A stretch of 64,000 nucleotides of DNA from DATFTE01 sp963840665 (GCA_963840665.1 CAWIZO010000011.1:310001-374000); one strand, 5' to 3'. Shown: positions 17,846-25,899, counted from the first letter of the stretch. The notes: a model not told the origin generated them from the letters alone. Numbers and translations are program-made.

Positions 17846-18948
17846 TGAACGCTCTTGAATTAACTCCTCGCGAGCCGGTGGTGATGCTGTCAGACGTTCT
17901 CTTGCGCACCCGGTCCCAGGGCGCTTACCACGGCTCCGATGATGTTTTGCGGGCAATGTTCAATCTTGACGAGGAAGATCTTGCGAGCATCGTGCAGCTC
18001 GCGAACAAACATCATGTGGTCATTCGCGCGTTGGAGCCGTTGTGCCAGCTCATGAGTGTGGCGGGAAACGGTGCCTATGTTGCGCGACTCACCCAGATCA
18101 TTAGCGACGAGCGCGAACGAATTCAGCGCGCCTTATCATCGCTGGAAATGATCTGTGAGGGGCTCCGCTCAGAAGGGTGTGAGCTGACTCTGATTAAGTC
18201 GCTGGATCATTGGCCCGACTTAGGAAACGATCTTGATCTCTTCGCCGACGCCGAGGCTGCCGAGGTTGAGCGCATCATGCGCACGCGTTTTGGCGCGCAA
18301 CTCGAACCGCGGAGTCTGGGAGACCGCATGGCCAATAAGTGGAACTTCGCCATACCCGGCTTGCGGGAACTAGTTGAGGTTCACGTAGGCCGTCTCGGGC
18401 AGACTGGAGAACACGTGCACGTTGCACGGGAACTGCTGTCGCGAGCGGGCGCGGAGTCGTTCGGTTCGTTCCGCTTCGTGGTGCCAGCACCGGAAGATCG
18501 AATCATTCTGGCAACCTTGCAGCGCATGTACCGGCATTTCTACTTGAGACTGTGTGACATCGTGAACACCACCGAACTGGTGGAACGCAGGAGCATCGAC
18601 TACGTAGCTTTGCGATCATCAGCGAGCGAGGCGGGGATTTGGGAAGGGGTTGCGAGCTACCTCTGCGTGGTCTCCGATTACGTACGGTCAATTCGGGGAG
18701 AAGATTTGCCGCTGCCCGCGGCTGTCCGGTCATCGGCCCGAATGGGCGGGGACGGCATCTACTTTGATCGTGATTTCCTGCGAGTTCCTATCGTCCCCCA
18801 GGCGGTCAAACTCTACGTTGCGCAACTGAGTTCCTTCCTGCAACGAGGAGATCTGCCCGGATCGTTGCGCCTGAGTATGTTGCCCTGCCTGGCCACAGCC
18901 GCGGCCTTAGGCCAAAAGCTCACCGGCAGCGACAAGGGCATCTGGTAG
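17845..18948 (+). CDS. Uncharacterised nucleotidyltransferase family protein
   Basis: The 367-residue protein has GGAG before its ATG and overlaps the GH99-like stop. The centre reads LIKSLDHWPDLGNDLDLFADAEA (split here: LIKSLDHWPDL then GNDLDLFAD), where D-L-D matches the metal-binding pair of the polymerase-beta-like nucleotidyltransferase fold. The family PF14907 (NTP_transf_5) has this layout and is common in exopolysaccharide and PEP-CTERM/exosortase gene clusters. Helical segments follow, including YRHFYLRLCDIVNT. The substrate is unknown. It closes the six-gene operon that starts near 12497. Family assignment is likely; no activity can be stated. Confidence 0.65.
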   Translation: MNALELTPREPVVMLSDVLLRTRSQGAYHGSDDVLRAMFNLDEEDLASIVQLANKHHVVIRALEPLCQLMSVAGNGAYVARLTQIISDERERIQRALSSLEMICEGLRSEGCELTLIKSLDHWPDLGNDLDLFADAEAAEVERIMRTRFGAQLEPRSLGDRMANKWNFAIPGLRELVEVHVGRLGQTGEHVHVARELLSRAGAESFGSFRFVVPAPEDRIILATLQRMYRHFYLRLCDIVNTTELVERRSIDYVALRSSASEAGIWEGVASYLCVVSDYVRSIRGEDLPLPAAVRSSARMGGDGIYFDRDFLRVPIVPQAVKLYVAQLSSFLQRGDLPGSLRLSMLPCLATAAALGQKLTGSDKGIW

Positions 18949-18961
18949 GCCGAAAGCCTCT

Positions 18962-18991
18962 GTTTACCTTGAGTTTACGGCTACAGTAAAC
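18962..18991. promoter_or_regulatory. GTAAA/TTTAC repeat site upstream of response-regulator gene
   Basis: GTTTAC occurs at 18962 and again at 18973 (11-base spacing), followed by the inverted GTAAAC at 18986. The last ten bases, GTAAACGCCG, are identical to a copy at 43331. See the matching sites at 37762, 43300 and 52912. The helical-turn spacing suggests a binding site for a winged-helix or similar regulator. It lies about 280 bases before the REC gene. Confidence 0.45.
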
Positions 18992-19272
18992 GCCGTATGT
19001 GCACCCCGCGGCCGTACCGACTACACTTTCCTGGTTAAGACAGGGTCTCCCCCGAAAAGAGGAACTGCGATTCGTCGTACTCAATCGAGTCCTCGAGGGA
19101 GCTTCTGGAACAGGGGTTGGCGAACCCCACGTTCAGCCTTAGAATTTTCTGTGTAAACACATACGTCGATCAATGCTTTCGGAACGAGAGTTGCCGGGGC
19201 AGACAGGAAGAGCGATAGCTAGAGGAAGTGCTGTGTCCCGCGCCAGAACGCGTGCGCGATTTGGGGGAACTC
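18992..19272. other. Leader region of the stand-alone REC gene
   Basis: About 280 bases with no convincing gene. It contains a small hairpin at 19113-19128 (GGGGTT, GGCG loop, AACCCC) and the near-palindrome TGTGTAAACACA at 19150-19161. The latter could be a regulator site; no promoter boxes are certain. Confidence 0.4.
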
Positions 19273-19788
19273 ATGCCAATCAGGATTTTTGTTGCGGACG
19301 ATCATGAAGTGGTCCGCGAAGGAGTGAAGTCGTTGCTAAAAATACGGCCTGATTGGGAGATATCCGGAGAATCGGCGAACGGTCCGGACACGGTAGCTAG
19401 TGTACTTGCATCGCGGCCCGATGCGCTGGTGCTTGATCTCAGCATGCCGGGTCTGAATGGGCTTGAGGTGGCAAAGCGCATCCTTACGAACAGCAACGAT
19501 ACGAAAATCCTTGTTTTCACGATGCACGACTCCATGGTGTTGACAGAGGAGGTCAGAAAAACGGGTGCTCATGGCTTGGTGCACAAGTCACTGGCCGGAC
19601 GTGATCTGATCCGCGCTCTCGAAGTCATTCTCGATGGTGGTACATTCTTCGAATCGGGCAGTGGCGAGACGCAAAGTCCGGGAAGAGACACGGGATCGAA
19701 AATGCTACTGTTCCGCGAATTTGGGGAACAGGCGCAGAATTGGATGGCATCTTTGCAGCGCTGCAGTGCCCTGGCGGTTCAATACTGA
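19273..19788 (+). CDS. Stand-alone response regulator receiver protein
   Basis: Starting at the ATG with GGGGAA just upstream gives 171 residues; the longer frame from 19228 is less likely. Residues 1-120 are a complete REC domain: acidic pair D9-D10, phospho-acceptor D55 in LVLDLSMPG, and K105. It resembles the receiver of NarL/FixJ regulators, but the LuxR-type HTH expected after residue 145 is absent. Instead there are about 45 residues of low similarity to anything. I found no HTH in another frame downstream, so it looks like a natural single-domain regulator or one that lost its output domain. It precedes a full NarL-type regulator by 141 bases. No histidine kinase is near. Confidence 0.8.
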   Translation: MPIRIFVADDHEVVREGVKSLLKIRPDWEISGESANGPDTVASVLASRPDALVLDLSMPGLNGLEVAKRILTNSNDTKILVFTMHDSMVLTEEVRKTGAHGLVHKSLAGRDLIRALEVILDGGTFFESGSGETQSPGRDTGSKMLLFREFGEQAQNWMASLQRCSALAVQY

Positions 19789-19929
19789 GATTGAGAGACT
19801 CCGGATACAGGGAGTACAGTATTGACCGCACAGTCCGGTTCGTCGGATAAAGACTTCGCAGCAGAATTTGCGTAGTGGCGAGACAAATCCAGCAAAGTTC
19901 GGGCACTCCCAAATTGAAGGAGATGCTTT

Positions 19930-20631
19930 ATGAAAAAACTGAGAATCTTGGTTGCAGATGATCATGAGATTGTGCGCCGGGGTCTAGTGGCGCTGATTAA
20001 GGCCAATCCCGACTGGGAAGTCTGTGCAGAATGCGATGATGGCCGTCAAGCAACCGATAAAGCCCGGGAATTGAAGCCCGATATCGTTGTGCTCGATATC
20101 GGCATGCCGGTGCTGAACGGACTGGAAGCCACACGGCAAATTCTGCGCGATAACGCCAATATCAAGGTTCTCATTCTAACCATTACCGATGCCGACCAGG
20201 TAGTGCAGGCAGTTCTCGACGCCGGCGCTCGGGGATTTATTTTGAAATCGGACGCGGTCCGCGACCTGATGATGGCGGTCGAGGCGCTGCAGCACAACCG
20301 AACGTTCTTCACTGCGCGCGTGGCGGAGATGGTGCTTTCGCGATATCGCGCGAAAGCCAGTCCTGTGGCGAAGCCAGAACTGGAGATGACGAAACTCACT
20401 CCTCGCGAGCGGGAGGTGGTGCAACTGCTTGCGGAGGGCAAGTCGAGCAAAGAAGTGGCTTGCCATTTGAATCTGAGCGTGAAGACCGCGGAGACTCATC
20501 GCAGCAACATTATGCGCAAACTGGGCTTGCATTCGGTGAGTGAGCTGGTGCTTTACGCGGTGCGCAACAACATCATTCAGGTGGCGGGATTGCCCGAGCC
20601 GCCGGTCGTTGCCACGACATCCCATACCTGA
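19930..20631 (+). CDS. NarL/FixJ-family response regulator
   Basis: A 233-residue two-domain regulator. The REC domain (residues 1-125) has D10-D11, the phospho-site D56 in VVLDIGMP and the Lys in GFILKSD. The LuxR-type HTH near residues 155-220 has TPREREVVQLLAEGKSSKEV and the recognition helix KTAETHRSNIMRKL. It binds DNA when phosphorylated by a cognate histidine kinase, which is not in this window. AAGGAGA precedes the ATG. It is similar to the stand-alone REC protein upstream (both start with an IxVADDHE motif), suggesting duplication. Confidence 0.9.
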   Translation: MKKLRILVADDHEIVRRGLVALIKANPDWEVCAECDDGRQATDKARELKPDIVVLDIGMPVLNGLEATRQILRDNANIKVLILTITDADQVVQAVLDAGARGFILKSDAVRDLMMAVEALQHNRTFFTARVAEMVLSRYRAKASPVAKPELEMTKLTPREREVVQLLAEGKSSKEVACHLNLSVKTAETHRSNIMRKLGLHSVSELVLYAVRNNIIQVAGLPEPPVVATTSHT

Positions 20632-20643
20632 GGGGCAGCCGTA

Positions 20644-20853
20644 CTAGGCGGCTGAACAGAGCTGGGATTCGCAGGCTTCGAGCGCTTGGTCGCGGGAAGA
20701 AAAGCCCGTGTCAACGATGCAAAAATCGGCGATGACCAGTCGTAAGGACTGTTCGGTGCGGTAAGGGATCACGAAGAATTCGGGCGGGCCTTCACTGCGC
20801 ATGGCCTCGATGACGGCGTACCGTACGGCGGAAGAATCGAAATCGCTCTCCAT
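20644..20853 (-). CDS. Small hypothetical protein
   Basis: A 69-residue frame starting at an ATG preceded by GGGGG at a suitable distance. The product is acidic, has no signal or membrane segment, and has a plausible alpha/beta pattern (VRYAVIEAMRSEGP, FFVIPYRTEQSLRLVIADF). An upstream in-frame ATG at 20961 would add 36 residues with little support. It converges with the NarL-type regulator gene, 12 bases away. No family recognised. Confidence 0.5.
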   Translation of the reverse strand: MESDFDSSAVRYAVIEAMRSEGPPEFFVIPYRTEQSLRLVIADFCIVDTGFSSRDQALEACESQLCSAA

Positions 20854-21068
20854 GGTGAACCCCCGAAACACGAAGATCTGAATTGTGTTCGAAGGTGTAT
20901 TTGCAATTGAAGAACCCAACTGGCGCCATTCAGTGCAGGGCTTTTTCTCCAGTCGTATCAAGAGGATGTAGCGGGGAGCTGAATCATACTCCGCGAACTT
21001 AACCTAGAAGTTGCGGGCACCGCTCCCACAGCGGGAAAAGGAACTGTCCCAATTCCGGCTTTGAAACG

Positions 21069-21106
21069 CTGTTCCCACGCTTGCTGACTCGCAAACGTGG
21101 GAACAG
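21069..21106 (-). terminator. Long hairpin after the DksA-like gene
   Basis: CTGTTCCCACG pairs with CGTGGGAACAG across a loop that itself contains a TTGC/GCAA pair, giving an extended stem of about 15 pairs. It lies 22 bases past the stop of the minus-strand DksA-like gene. The T-run is weak on both strands, so terminator function is likely but not certain. Confidence 0.5.
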
Positions 21107-21127
21107 TTATGACTTGCCTCTCTCTTG

Positions 21128-21523
21128 CTAGGCGTGCTCATGGATCTCGCTCGTGGGAGAGCCCAGTCTCACGCCGCCCATTCGTTCTCGTTGCTCCTGG
21201 CAATGCAGACACGAATCGGTCCAAGGCAGTGCTTCCAAACGGCGAATGGCGATTTCTTCGCTGCATTCCGCGCAGACACCGAAAGTCCCTTCGTTGATCC
21301 GACTCAGCGCAGCTTCGATTCGCCGCACTGTGCTACGGCGCTGGCTGCCCTGTTGAAACAGGAATTCCTTGGAGATGGTGTTGATCGATTGATCGCCGCT
21401 GTCCTGGGGAATATCCGTGTCAATAGAGCGGCTTTCGTCGTCTACGCGATGTAAGAGACGGAATGCCTCTTCGCGCTGCGATTCCAGCCTGCGTTTGAAT
21501 TGTTCAATTTGTGCCGATTTCAT
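21128..21523 (-). CDS. DksA/TraR-family zinc-finger protein
   Basis: A 131-residue protein with an N-terminal charged coiled-coil region (about residues 1-80) and a C-terminal C4 zinc finger, CAEC then C-x2-C after 17 residues (GVCAECSEEIAIRRLEALPW, then DSCLHCQE). DksA/TraR proteins bind the RNA polymerase secondary channel and alter promoter choice, often with ppGpp. Length is close to the family norm. AGGAAAAGAAA precedes the ATG. It follows the REC gene on the same strand by 28 bases, so they may be one transcript. Which DksA subtype it is cannot be decided. Confidence 0.85.
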   Translation of the reverse strand: MKSAQIEQFKRRLESQREEAFRLLHRVDDESRSIDTDIPQDSGDQSINTISKEFLFQQGSQRRSTVRRIEAALSRINEGTFGVCAECSEEIAIRRLEALPWTDSCLHCQEQRERMGGVRLGSPTSEIHEHA

Positions 21524-21551
21524 TTTCTTTTCCTTTCTGAATTCTTGATAG

Positions 21552-21896
21552 TTATGTGTAAAGGTCGTCGTAGGCGCTATCCGAGTGCACGGGATGCTGC
21601 AGGTAACGGGCGAAGAAACGAAGCAGGAACGGCGTCTGGCTCGATATCCCGTTAAACATCAGAACCGGAATGTCTGGTTTGATCCGTTTCATGGAGGCGC
21701 GAACCGAAGCCCCGGTCGCGTCGGGCAAGTCGGCATCGAGCAGGACACCGTCGATTGCGTTCGTCTCGAGCAGATCGAGAGCTTCGCTTCCACTAATGGC
21801 CGAAACGACGGAGTATCCGTTATTCGCAAGGATGGAGCGCAGGATTGTCATCGATTCCGGATGGTTCTCAACACAAAGCACTTTGATTTCGTTCAC
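21552..21896 (-). CDS. Degenerate single-domain response regulator
   Basis: A GTG at 21896 with GGAGG five bases upstream is a much better start than the ATG at 21953; it gives 114 residues. The REC fold is recognisable: phospho-site D54 in GVLLDADLPDATG. The acidic pocket is changed to E-N (CVENHPES), and the conserved Thr/Ser and Lys of the beta4-beta5 side are not clearly present (FNGISSQTP, then no KP). It may therefore be a phosphorylation-independent receiver or a poorly conserved one. Located just before the DksA-like gene, same strand. No output domain. Confidence 0.75.
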   Translation of the reverse strand: MNEIKVLCVENHPESMTILRSILANNGYSVVSAISGSEALDLLETNAIDGVLLDADLPDATGASVRASMKRIKPDIPVLMFNGISSQTPFLLRFFARYLQHPVHSDSAYDDLYT

Positions 21897-22432
21897 TATG
21901 TCCTCCGAATAGGAAAGTGAAGGTCGAGGTGGGGATTGGTGTGGCCGCCTCAAACGTCTCAGGAGAAAACACTGACGCTATGTGCGCTGAAGAACGCTTT
22001 GGGAGAATTAGACGCTTGGCGGAGGACGATTGTATTGCGAACCCTCGGTGGAAAAGGGAAGCTGCGGATCAAGCTCAGGCATGAGCTCAGCAGAGACAAA
22101 GGGTTGAGGGCTCAAGACAAAGGCGTTCGTGGGGCTTGCCCAATCGGTCGGCTCACGGTCGAGACACGGGCGCTGAGGACGCGCGCTTAACGATCCAGTC
22201 GTGGAGTGAGGTGACAGCGACTGAGGGGAAGTCGACGGAGAAAAGCGCGCCATCAGCAAGGATGCGAGGATCGAACAGATCACCAACCCTTGGCGTGAGA
22301 CGACATTTTTCCGCGGCAATCGCATGGAGTCGAAGAAAGTCCTTATCTATCACCTGATGATGACGAAGCGACTTTGGTTACCTGAAATCTAAAAGTTTTA
22401 CAGACGGGGCCGGCCTGGCCCCCAGTCACACC
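21897..22432. other. Region without a confident gene
   Basis: Contains the promoter side of the minus-strand REC/DksA pair and the weak ORF described next. Competing frames on both strands overlap, and none has a clear ribosome-binding site or family signature. Confidence 0.4.
22153..22353 (-). CDS. Possible small protein, low support
   Basis: A GTG-started frame of 66 residues with natural-looking composition (AIAAEKCRLTPRVGDLFDP, then VDFPSVAVTSLHDWIVK). It has no ribosome-binding site, no recognised family and no coupled neighbour. It could be spurious or the remnant of a longer gene; the neighbouring frame is also open. Confidence 0.25.
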   Translation of the reverse strand: MIDKDFLRLHAIAAEKCRLTPRVGDLFDPRILADGALFSVDFPSVAVTSLHDWIVKRASSAPVSRP

Positions 22433-22525
22433 AACTTCAAGTCGCCACGGATTAACGCCGATCAACACGGATCAAGAAAATAAAAGAACTAAAATCCGCG
22501 TAGATCCGTGGCCGGTTTTGAAGTT
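22433..22525. repeat. Nested inverted-repeat element of 93 bases
   Basis: The outer arms are AACTTCAA and TTGAAGTT; inside them GCCACGGAT pairs with ATCCGTGGC. Between them lie short repeats of the type ACGGAT and GATCAACACGGATC. The element sits in a gene-free gap and codes for nothing. It resembles the small palindromic extragenic elements, carrying CACGGAT-type units, seen in many environmental genomes. Mobile (MITE-like) origin is inferred only. Confidence 0.6.
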
Positions 22526-22675
22526 AAGTCGGGCACGTCCCTTAGAAATAACGGAGATTTACCGGCCCTTTTCGGAGCCTGATCTGTAGCCGAAATTTAA
22601 TCTCTGCGGCGCGCTGCCTTTGCTATTCTGCTGTCCTCCACGGCGTACACCTGAGCGCTTTGGGGACCATGTGGC

Positions 22676-22706
22676 AACCCGCCGTTATTCCTGAGCCCGG
22701 CGGGTT
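22676..22706 (+). other. Hairpin in the leader of the first PEP-CTERM gene
   Basis: AACCCGCCG and CGGCGGGTT form a perfect 9-bp stem 44 bases before the ATG. It may be an attenuator or an mRNA-stabilising stem. It does not fit the c-di-GMP-I riboswitch consensus, and no T-run follows. Confidence 0.4.
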
Positions 22707-22749
22707 GTTCTTCCATCGGCTGCTAAAACCTCAAAGAGTGAGCGAAACC

Positions 22750-23373
22750 ATGATGCGCAGAAATCTTGTCTTCCTGGCCTTGTTTGCCTTGTTGTTGCCG
22801 GGTCTCGCGTTCGCCGGCAGCGAAATCAGCCTGGTCAACAGCGGCGGCACGCTGGCTGGAACCAACAGTGGAATGAGTCTCAACGGGTCGACCTTGGCGT
22901 CGGTGTCGGGATTGAACGGGGGCGGATTGATTACCGGCAACCTGGGCACAGTGAGTTTTTCCACTGGGAGTCTCGCCAGCGGCTCCTTGCAGATGGGAGG
23001 CACGTTCGCCGCAGGTGGGACGTTCTCCGTAGTGGGAAACGGTACTAACGGAATTCCGAATGGAACCATTTTCTCCGGTGCCTTCAGCGGACCCGTGACC
23101 TGGACACTGGTGACGCTCGCAAACGGCACTCATAGTTACACGCTGAGCGGCACATTGACCGGAACCATGGGCACCGGATTTTCCACCAACGGAGTCACAG
23201 TGCAATTAACCATCAACACCGGCAAAGGCTTCTTCAACGGATCGACCACGATCTCTAGCGGCGACACTTCGATCGGAAGCGTCGTTGTGCCGGAACCCGG
23301 CAGTGTCTATCTATTTAGCACTGGACTGCTGAGTTTCGCGGGAATCGTGCGATTTAAGTTTGGCAAGAAATAG
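22750..23373 (+). CDS. PEP-CTERM sorting-domain protein
   Basis: Starting at the double ATG gives 207 residues with a signal peptide ending GLAFAG. The mature part is Gly/Ser/Thr/Asn-rich and strand-like, with repeated short GGT and NGT turns. The C-terminus has VVPEPGS, a hydrophobic helix and the basic tail RFKFGKK, the PEP-CTERM sorting signal. Such proteins are cleaved by an exosortase and placed on the surface, usually in organisms that make exopolysaccharide. No exosortase is in the window. A close, inverted and frameshifted paralogue lies at 25900-26530. A strong terminator follows. Confidence 0.85.
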   Translation: MMRRNLVFLALFALLLPGLAFAGSEISLVNSGGTLAGTNSGMSLNGSTLASVSGLNGGGLITGNLGTVSFSTGSLASGSLQMGGTFAAGGTFSVVGNGTNGIPNGTIFSGAFSGPVTWTLVTLANGTHSYTLSGTLTGTMGTGFSTNGVTVQLTINTGKGFFNGSTTISSGDTSIGSVVVPEPGSVYLFSTGLLSFAGIVRFKFGKK

Positions 23374-23399
23374 CATCGACCCATACTCCGTAAACTCCT

Positions 23400-23429
23400 C
23401 CCGCCATCGAAAGATGGCGGGCTTTTTTT
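23400..23429 (+). terminator. Rho-independent terminator
   Basis: CCCGCCATC, GAAA loop, GATGGCGGG, then C and seven T. It lies 27 bases after the PEP-CTERM stop codon. Confidence 0.92.
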
Positions 23430-23481
23430 GGTGGAGTCGTCTTCTAGTGTGCCGCGTTAGAATCATCGGCCGGAGGAGTCA

Positions 23482-24611
23482 TTGCCGAGCGCCGATTCGC
23501 GAGCAAGCTTTCTCGACAAGTTGGAACCAAGCCGCCAGAGGAGACTGCTGGCGTTGGATGGCGGCGGCATTCGCGGCGCGATCAGTCTAGAAGTCTTGTC
23601 GGCGGTGGAGGAGATCGCACGCCGCAAGCTGGGGCGTTCTGACGCGGTGCTTGCAGATTACTTCGACTACATTGCCGGAACGAGCACAGGAGCCATCATC
23701 GCGACTAGTCTCTCTTTGGGCATGAGCGTGAGCGATCTCCGACGTTTTTACGTCGAGGTGGGACCCGACATGTTCAGCCGGGCCGGAGTGCTGCGACGTT
23801 TCCACTACAAGTTCGATCAGGACCGTTTGGCCGCGCAATTGAAGGCTGTGTTCGGAGCGGACACCAAGCTTGGGTCAAAGCGATTGCGAACGCTGTTGAT
23901 GCTAGTCATGCGCAATGCCACCACTGACTCGCCGTGGCCGATTTCCAACAATCCCGCAGCGACTTTTAACGATCTACAGCGCTCGGATTGCAATCTGAAT
24001 CTGCCTTTGTGGCAACTGGTGCGGGCCAGTACGGCGGCGCCGACTTATTTTCCGCCGGAAGTGGTTCGTGTAGGGGATCACGAGTTTCTTTTCGTCGACG
24101 GCGGAGTCACGATGTACAACAATCCAGCGTTTCAGCTGTTTCTCATGGCGACGCTCCCGCCCTATAAGTTGCAGTGGCCTACAGGCTCCGATCGGATACT
24201 CCTGGTTTCCGTAGGAACGGGGCGAACCCTAAAGCGAACGCGCATCTTCGGCCGGAGGATATTCACCTGCTGTATAACGCAAGCTCGATTCCGTCGGCGT
24301 TGATGTTCGCCGCGCTGAATGAGCAGGATTTCCTATGCCGCACTTTTGGCGAGTGCCTGGCCGGGGACGAACTGGATCAGGAAGTAGGACACATGCGGGG
24401 TCAGGACGGCCCCACCTCAACAAAACTCTTTACTTACGTCCGATACACTCCGCAATTGACTGACGAAGGACTGCGGCAGTTGGGCTTGACTGGAATCCGC
24501 GCCGAGCACGTGCAGGCGCTCGATTCCGTGGACCACATTCAAGACTTGCAGCGGGTCGGGAGAGCGCTGGCCGAGCGCGACGTGCGAGAAAGCCATTTCC
24601 AAGGGTTTTAG
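23482..24611 (+). pseudogene. Patatin-like phospholipase, one frameshift
   Basis: A TTG start with GGAGGAG five bases upstream opens a frame with all patatin signatures: D26GGGIRG (oxyanion hole), GTS68TG (nucleophile Ser) and D206GG (catalytic Asp). These enzymes cleave acyl chains from phospholipids. The frame breaks in the G-run at 24219-24222; adding one G restores LLVSVGTGANPKANAHL and continues to the stop at 24611, total about 376 residues. Motifs on both sides are intact, so a consensus error is likely. The stop is seven bases before the SLOG gene, which has its own AGGAGA site, so the two form an operon. Patatins of this kind act as lipase effectors (CapV) in some phage-defence systems; whether this one does is unknown. 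Confidence 0.78.
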
Positions 24612-24618
24612 GAGAACA

Positions 24619-25158
24619 ATGGTCATCGCTTTGGCTGGGAGGCGAGTGGACGCTCCGGGAGCCGTCGAGTCACGGCTACCCGAGGCGAATGTGGAGCGGG
24701 TGCGCAGGCGCATCTACGATTTTCTGAAAGCCAATCATACTTCGGTGCTGGTGTGCGCCGCCGCTTGCGGAGCGGATATCCTGGGGTTGGAGGCTGCAGG
24801 AGAGCTGGGGATACGCAGGCGGATCGTATTGCCCTGCGCCAGGGCAGTGTTCCGGCGCACGTCCGTCGCGGATCGTCCCGGCGATTGGGGAGAGCGGTAC
24901 GACAGAATCATATCTGAGGTCGACGGGCTGGGAGATTTGCTGGAACTCAATCACTGCACCGAAGATGATCGGGCCTATACCGCAGCCAATCGCGAGGTAC
25001 TCGAAGAGGCCGTGCGCATTGCTGGGGAGAATCATGACAAAGTAGGCGCCGTGCTCGTTTGGGATGGAAACGCAAAAAAATCTCGCGATTACACGCAGCT
25101 CTTTGGGGCGGACGCGCGGCGGCTTGGTTTGAAGGTCGAAGACATCCCCACCCTGTAG
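24619..25158 (+). CDS. SLOG-superfamily Rossmann-like protein
   Basis: A 179-residue protein with AGGAGA before the ATG. The order of motifs is ALAGRRVDAPG near residue 5, VCAAACGADILGLEAAGELG near 45, RIVLPCARAVFRRTSV near 70, then WGERYDRI and YTAANREVLEEA, ending with VGAVLVWDG. This is the pattern of the SLOG-like sensor domain found beside or fused to cyclases, TIR and other conflict-related domains, and predicted to bind a nucleotide-derived ligand. It directly follows the patatin gene and is the only uninterrupted conserved gene in this stretch. The fold call is good; ligand binding and any regulation of the lipase are inferences. There is no cyclase or other partner within the window. 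Confidence 0.72.
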   Translation: MVIALAGRRVDAPGAVESRLPEANVERVRRRIYDFLKANHTSVLVCAAACGADILGLEAAGELGIRRRIVLPCARAVFRRTSVADRPGDWGERYDRIISEVDGLGDLLELNHCTEDDRAYTAANREVLEEAVRIAGENHDKVGAVLVWDGNAKKSRDYTQLFGADARRLGLKVEDIPTL

Positions 25159-25232
25159 CTGTTGCGTTTTGTCCGCCGGATGTTCCATACTCACGTTCAT
25201 CCCAAAATTCCCTGCCAAAGAGGAGAGTGCTT

Positions 25233-25524
25233 ATGAAATTGAAACTGGTCTACCATTCTCACTGCTGGATTGTTGGGCCGTCTATCGGGACTCTATGCTC
25301 AAGGCGTTGCGAGCGACGTAGATAAAGCCGCAAAAGACACCGGACATGCCACCAAGACCGCAGCAAAAGACACCGCAAAGGGCACCGAAAAAGCTGCCGA
25401 TAAGACTGGTGAGGTGACCGAGAAGGCAGCCAAGAAAACCGGCCACGGAGTCAAGACGGGTGCGAAAGACGTCGGACACGGCGTAAAAAAAGGCGCCGAA
25501 GAAAACCGAAGAAAAGATAAATAG
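25233..25524 (+). pseudogene. Small secreted Lys/Ala-repeat protein, one frameshift
   Basis: AGGAGA precedes the ATG. Removing one T at 25251 gives a normal signal peptide (MKLKLVTILTAGLL, ending GLYAQ) that runs into the rest of the product. The mature part is about 75 residues of imperfect 10-11 residue repeats of the type KAAKDTGHATKTAAKD, then KAAKKTGHGVKTGAKD. It resembles LEA-like or apolipoprotein-like amphipathic repeats that coat membranes or protect proteins under stress; this is inference. It may belong with the patatin/SLOG pair 75 bases upstream. The frameshift is of the same type as those in the neighbouring genes. Confidence 0.6.
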
Positions 25525-25857
25525 TCATCTTCCGGATAAATCGAAATCGTCGACGACGCGAAGCTCCTCTGATAATATGGAGGGCTTTTGTGCTGCGCAG
25601 AGAACTCAAAAAAGGCAGCCCGCCGGCCGGCGTACCGAACCGACGGGCAAAAAGCTGGCCTCTCCGCGTCAGGCATTGTGGGGTGCTAGGAGCGGAGGGC
25701 TGCAGAGTACTGAATCGCCCCGCTTGGTCAAGAGTTTCCGTCAACGGAAGAATATTCTGATCTTTCGCGACGTTACGCCTTGTAATTAGGGTGAAAACAG
25801 AGCGTCTGGTCCGGTGGTTATACAGCGTGCAACTCAATGCGCATCGTCATCAGACGC
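25525..25857. other. Gap without a convincing gene
   Basis: 333 bases between the repeat protein and the minus-strand PEP-CTERM terminator. It holds a distant inverted pair (GCGTCTG at 25802 and CAGACGC at 25851) and nothing else that I can support. Confidence 0.4.
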
Positions 25858-25891
25858 AAAAAAAATAGCCGCTGCCCAGAGGCAGCGGCTA
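25858..25891 (-). terminator. Rho-independent terminator of second PEP-CTERM gene
   Basis: On the minus strand TAGCCGCTGC, a six-base loop and GCAGCGGCTA form a perfect 10-bp stem, followed by eight T. It lies nine bases after the stop of the minus-strand gene. Confidence 0.93.
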
Positions 25892-25899
25892 AGAAAACA

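Noticed and set aside
22676..22706. Hairpin considered as a c-di-GMP riboswitch
   Set aside because: The conserved GEMM core and second stem are absent; only a simple 9-bp hairpin is present.
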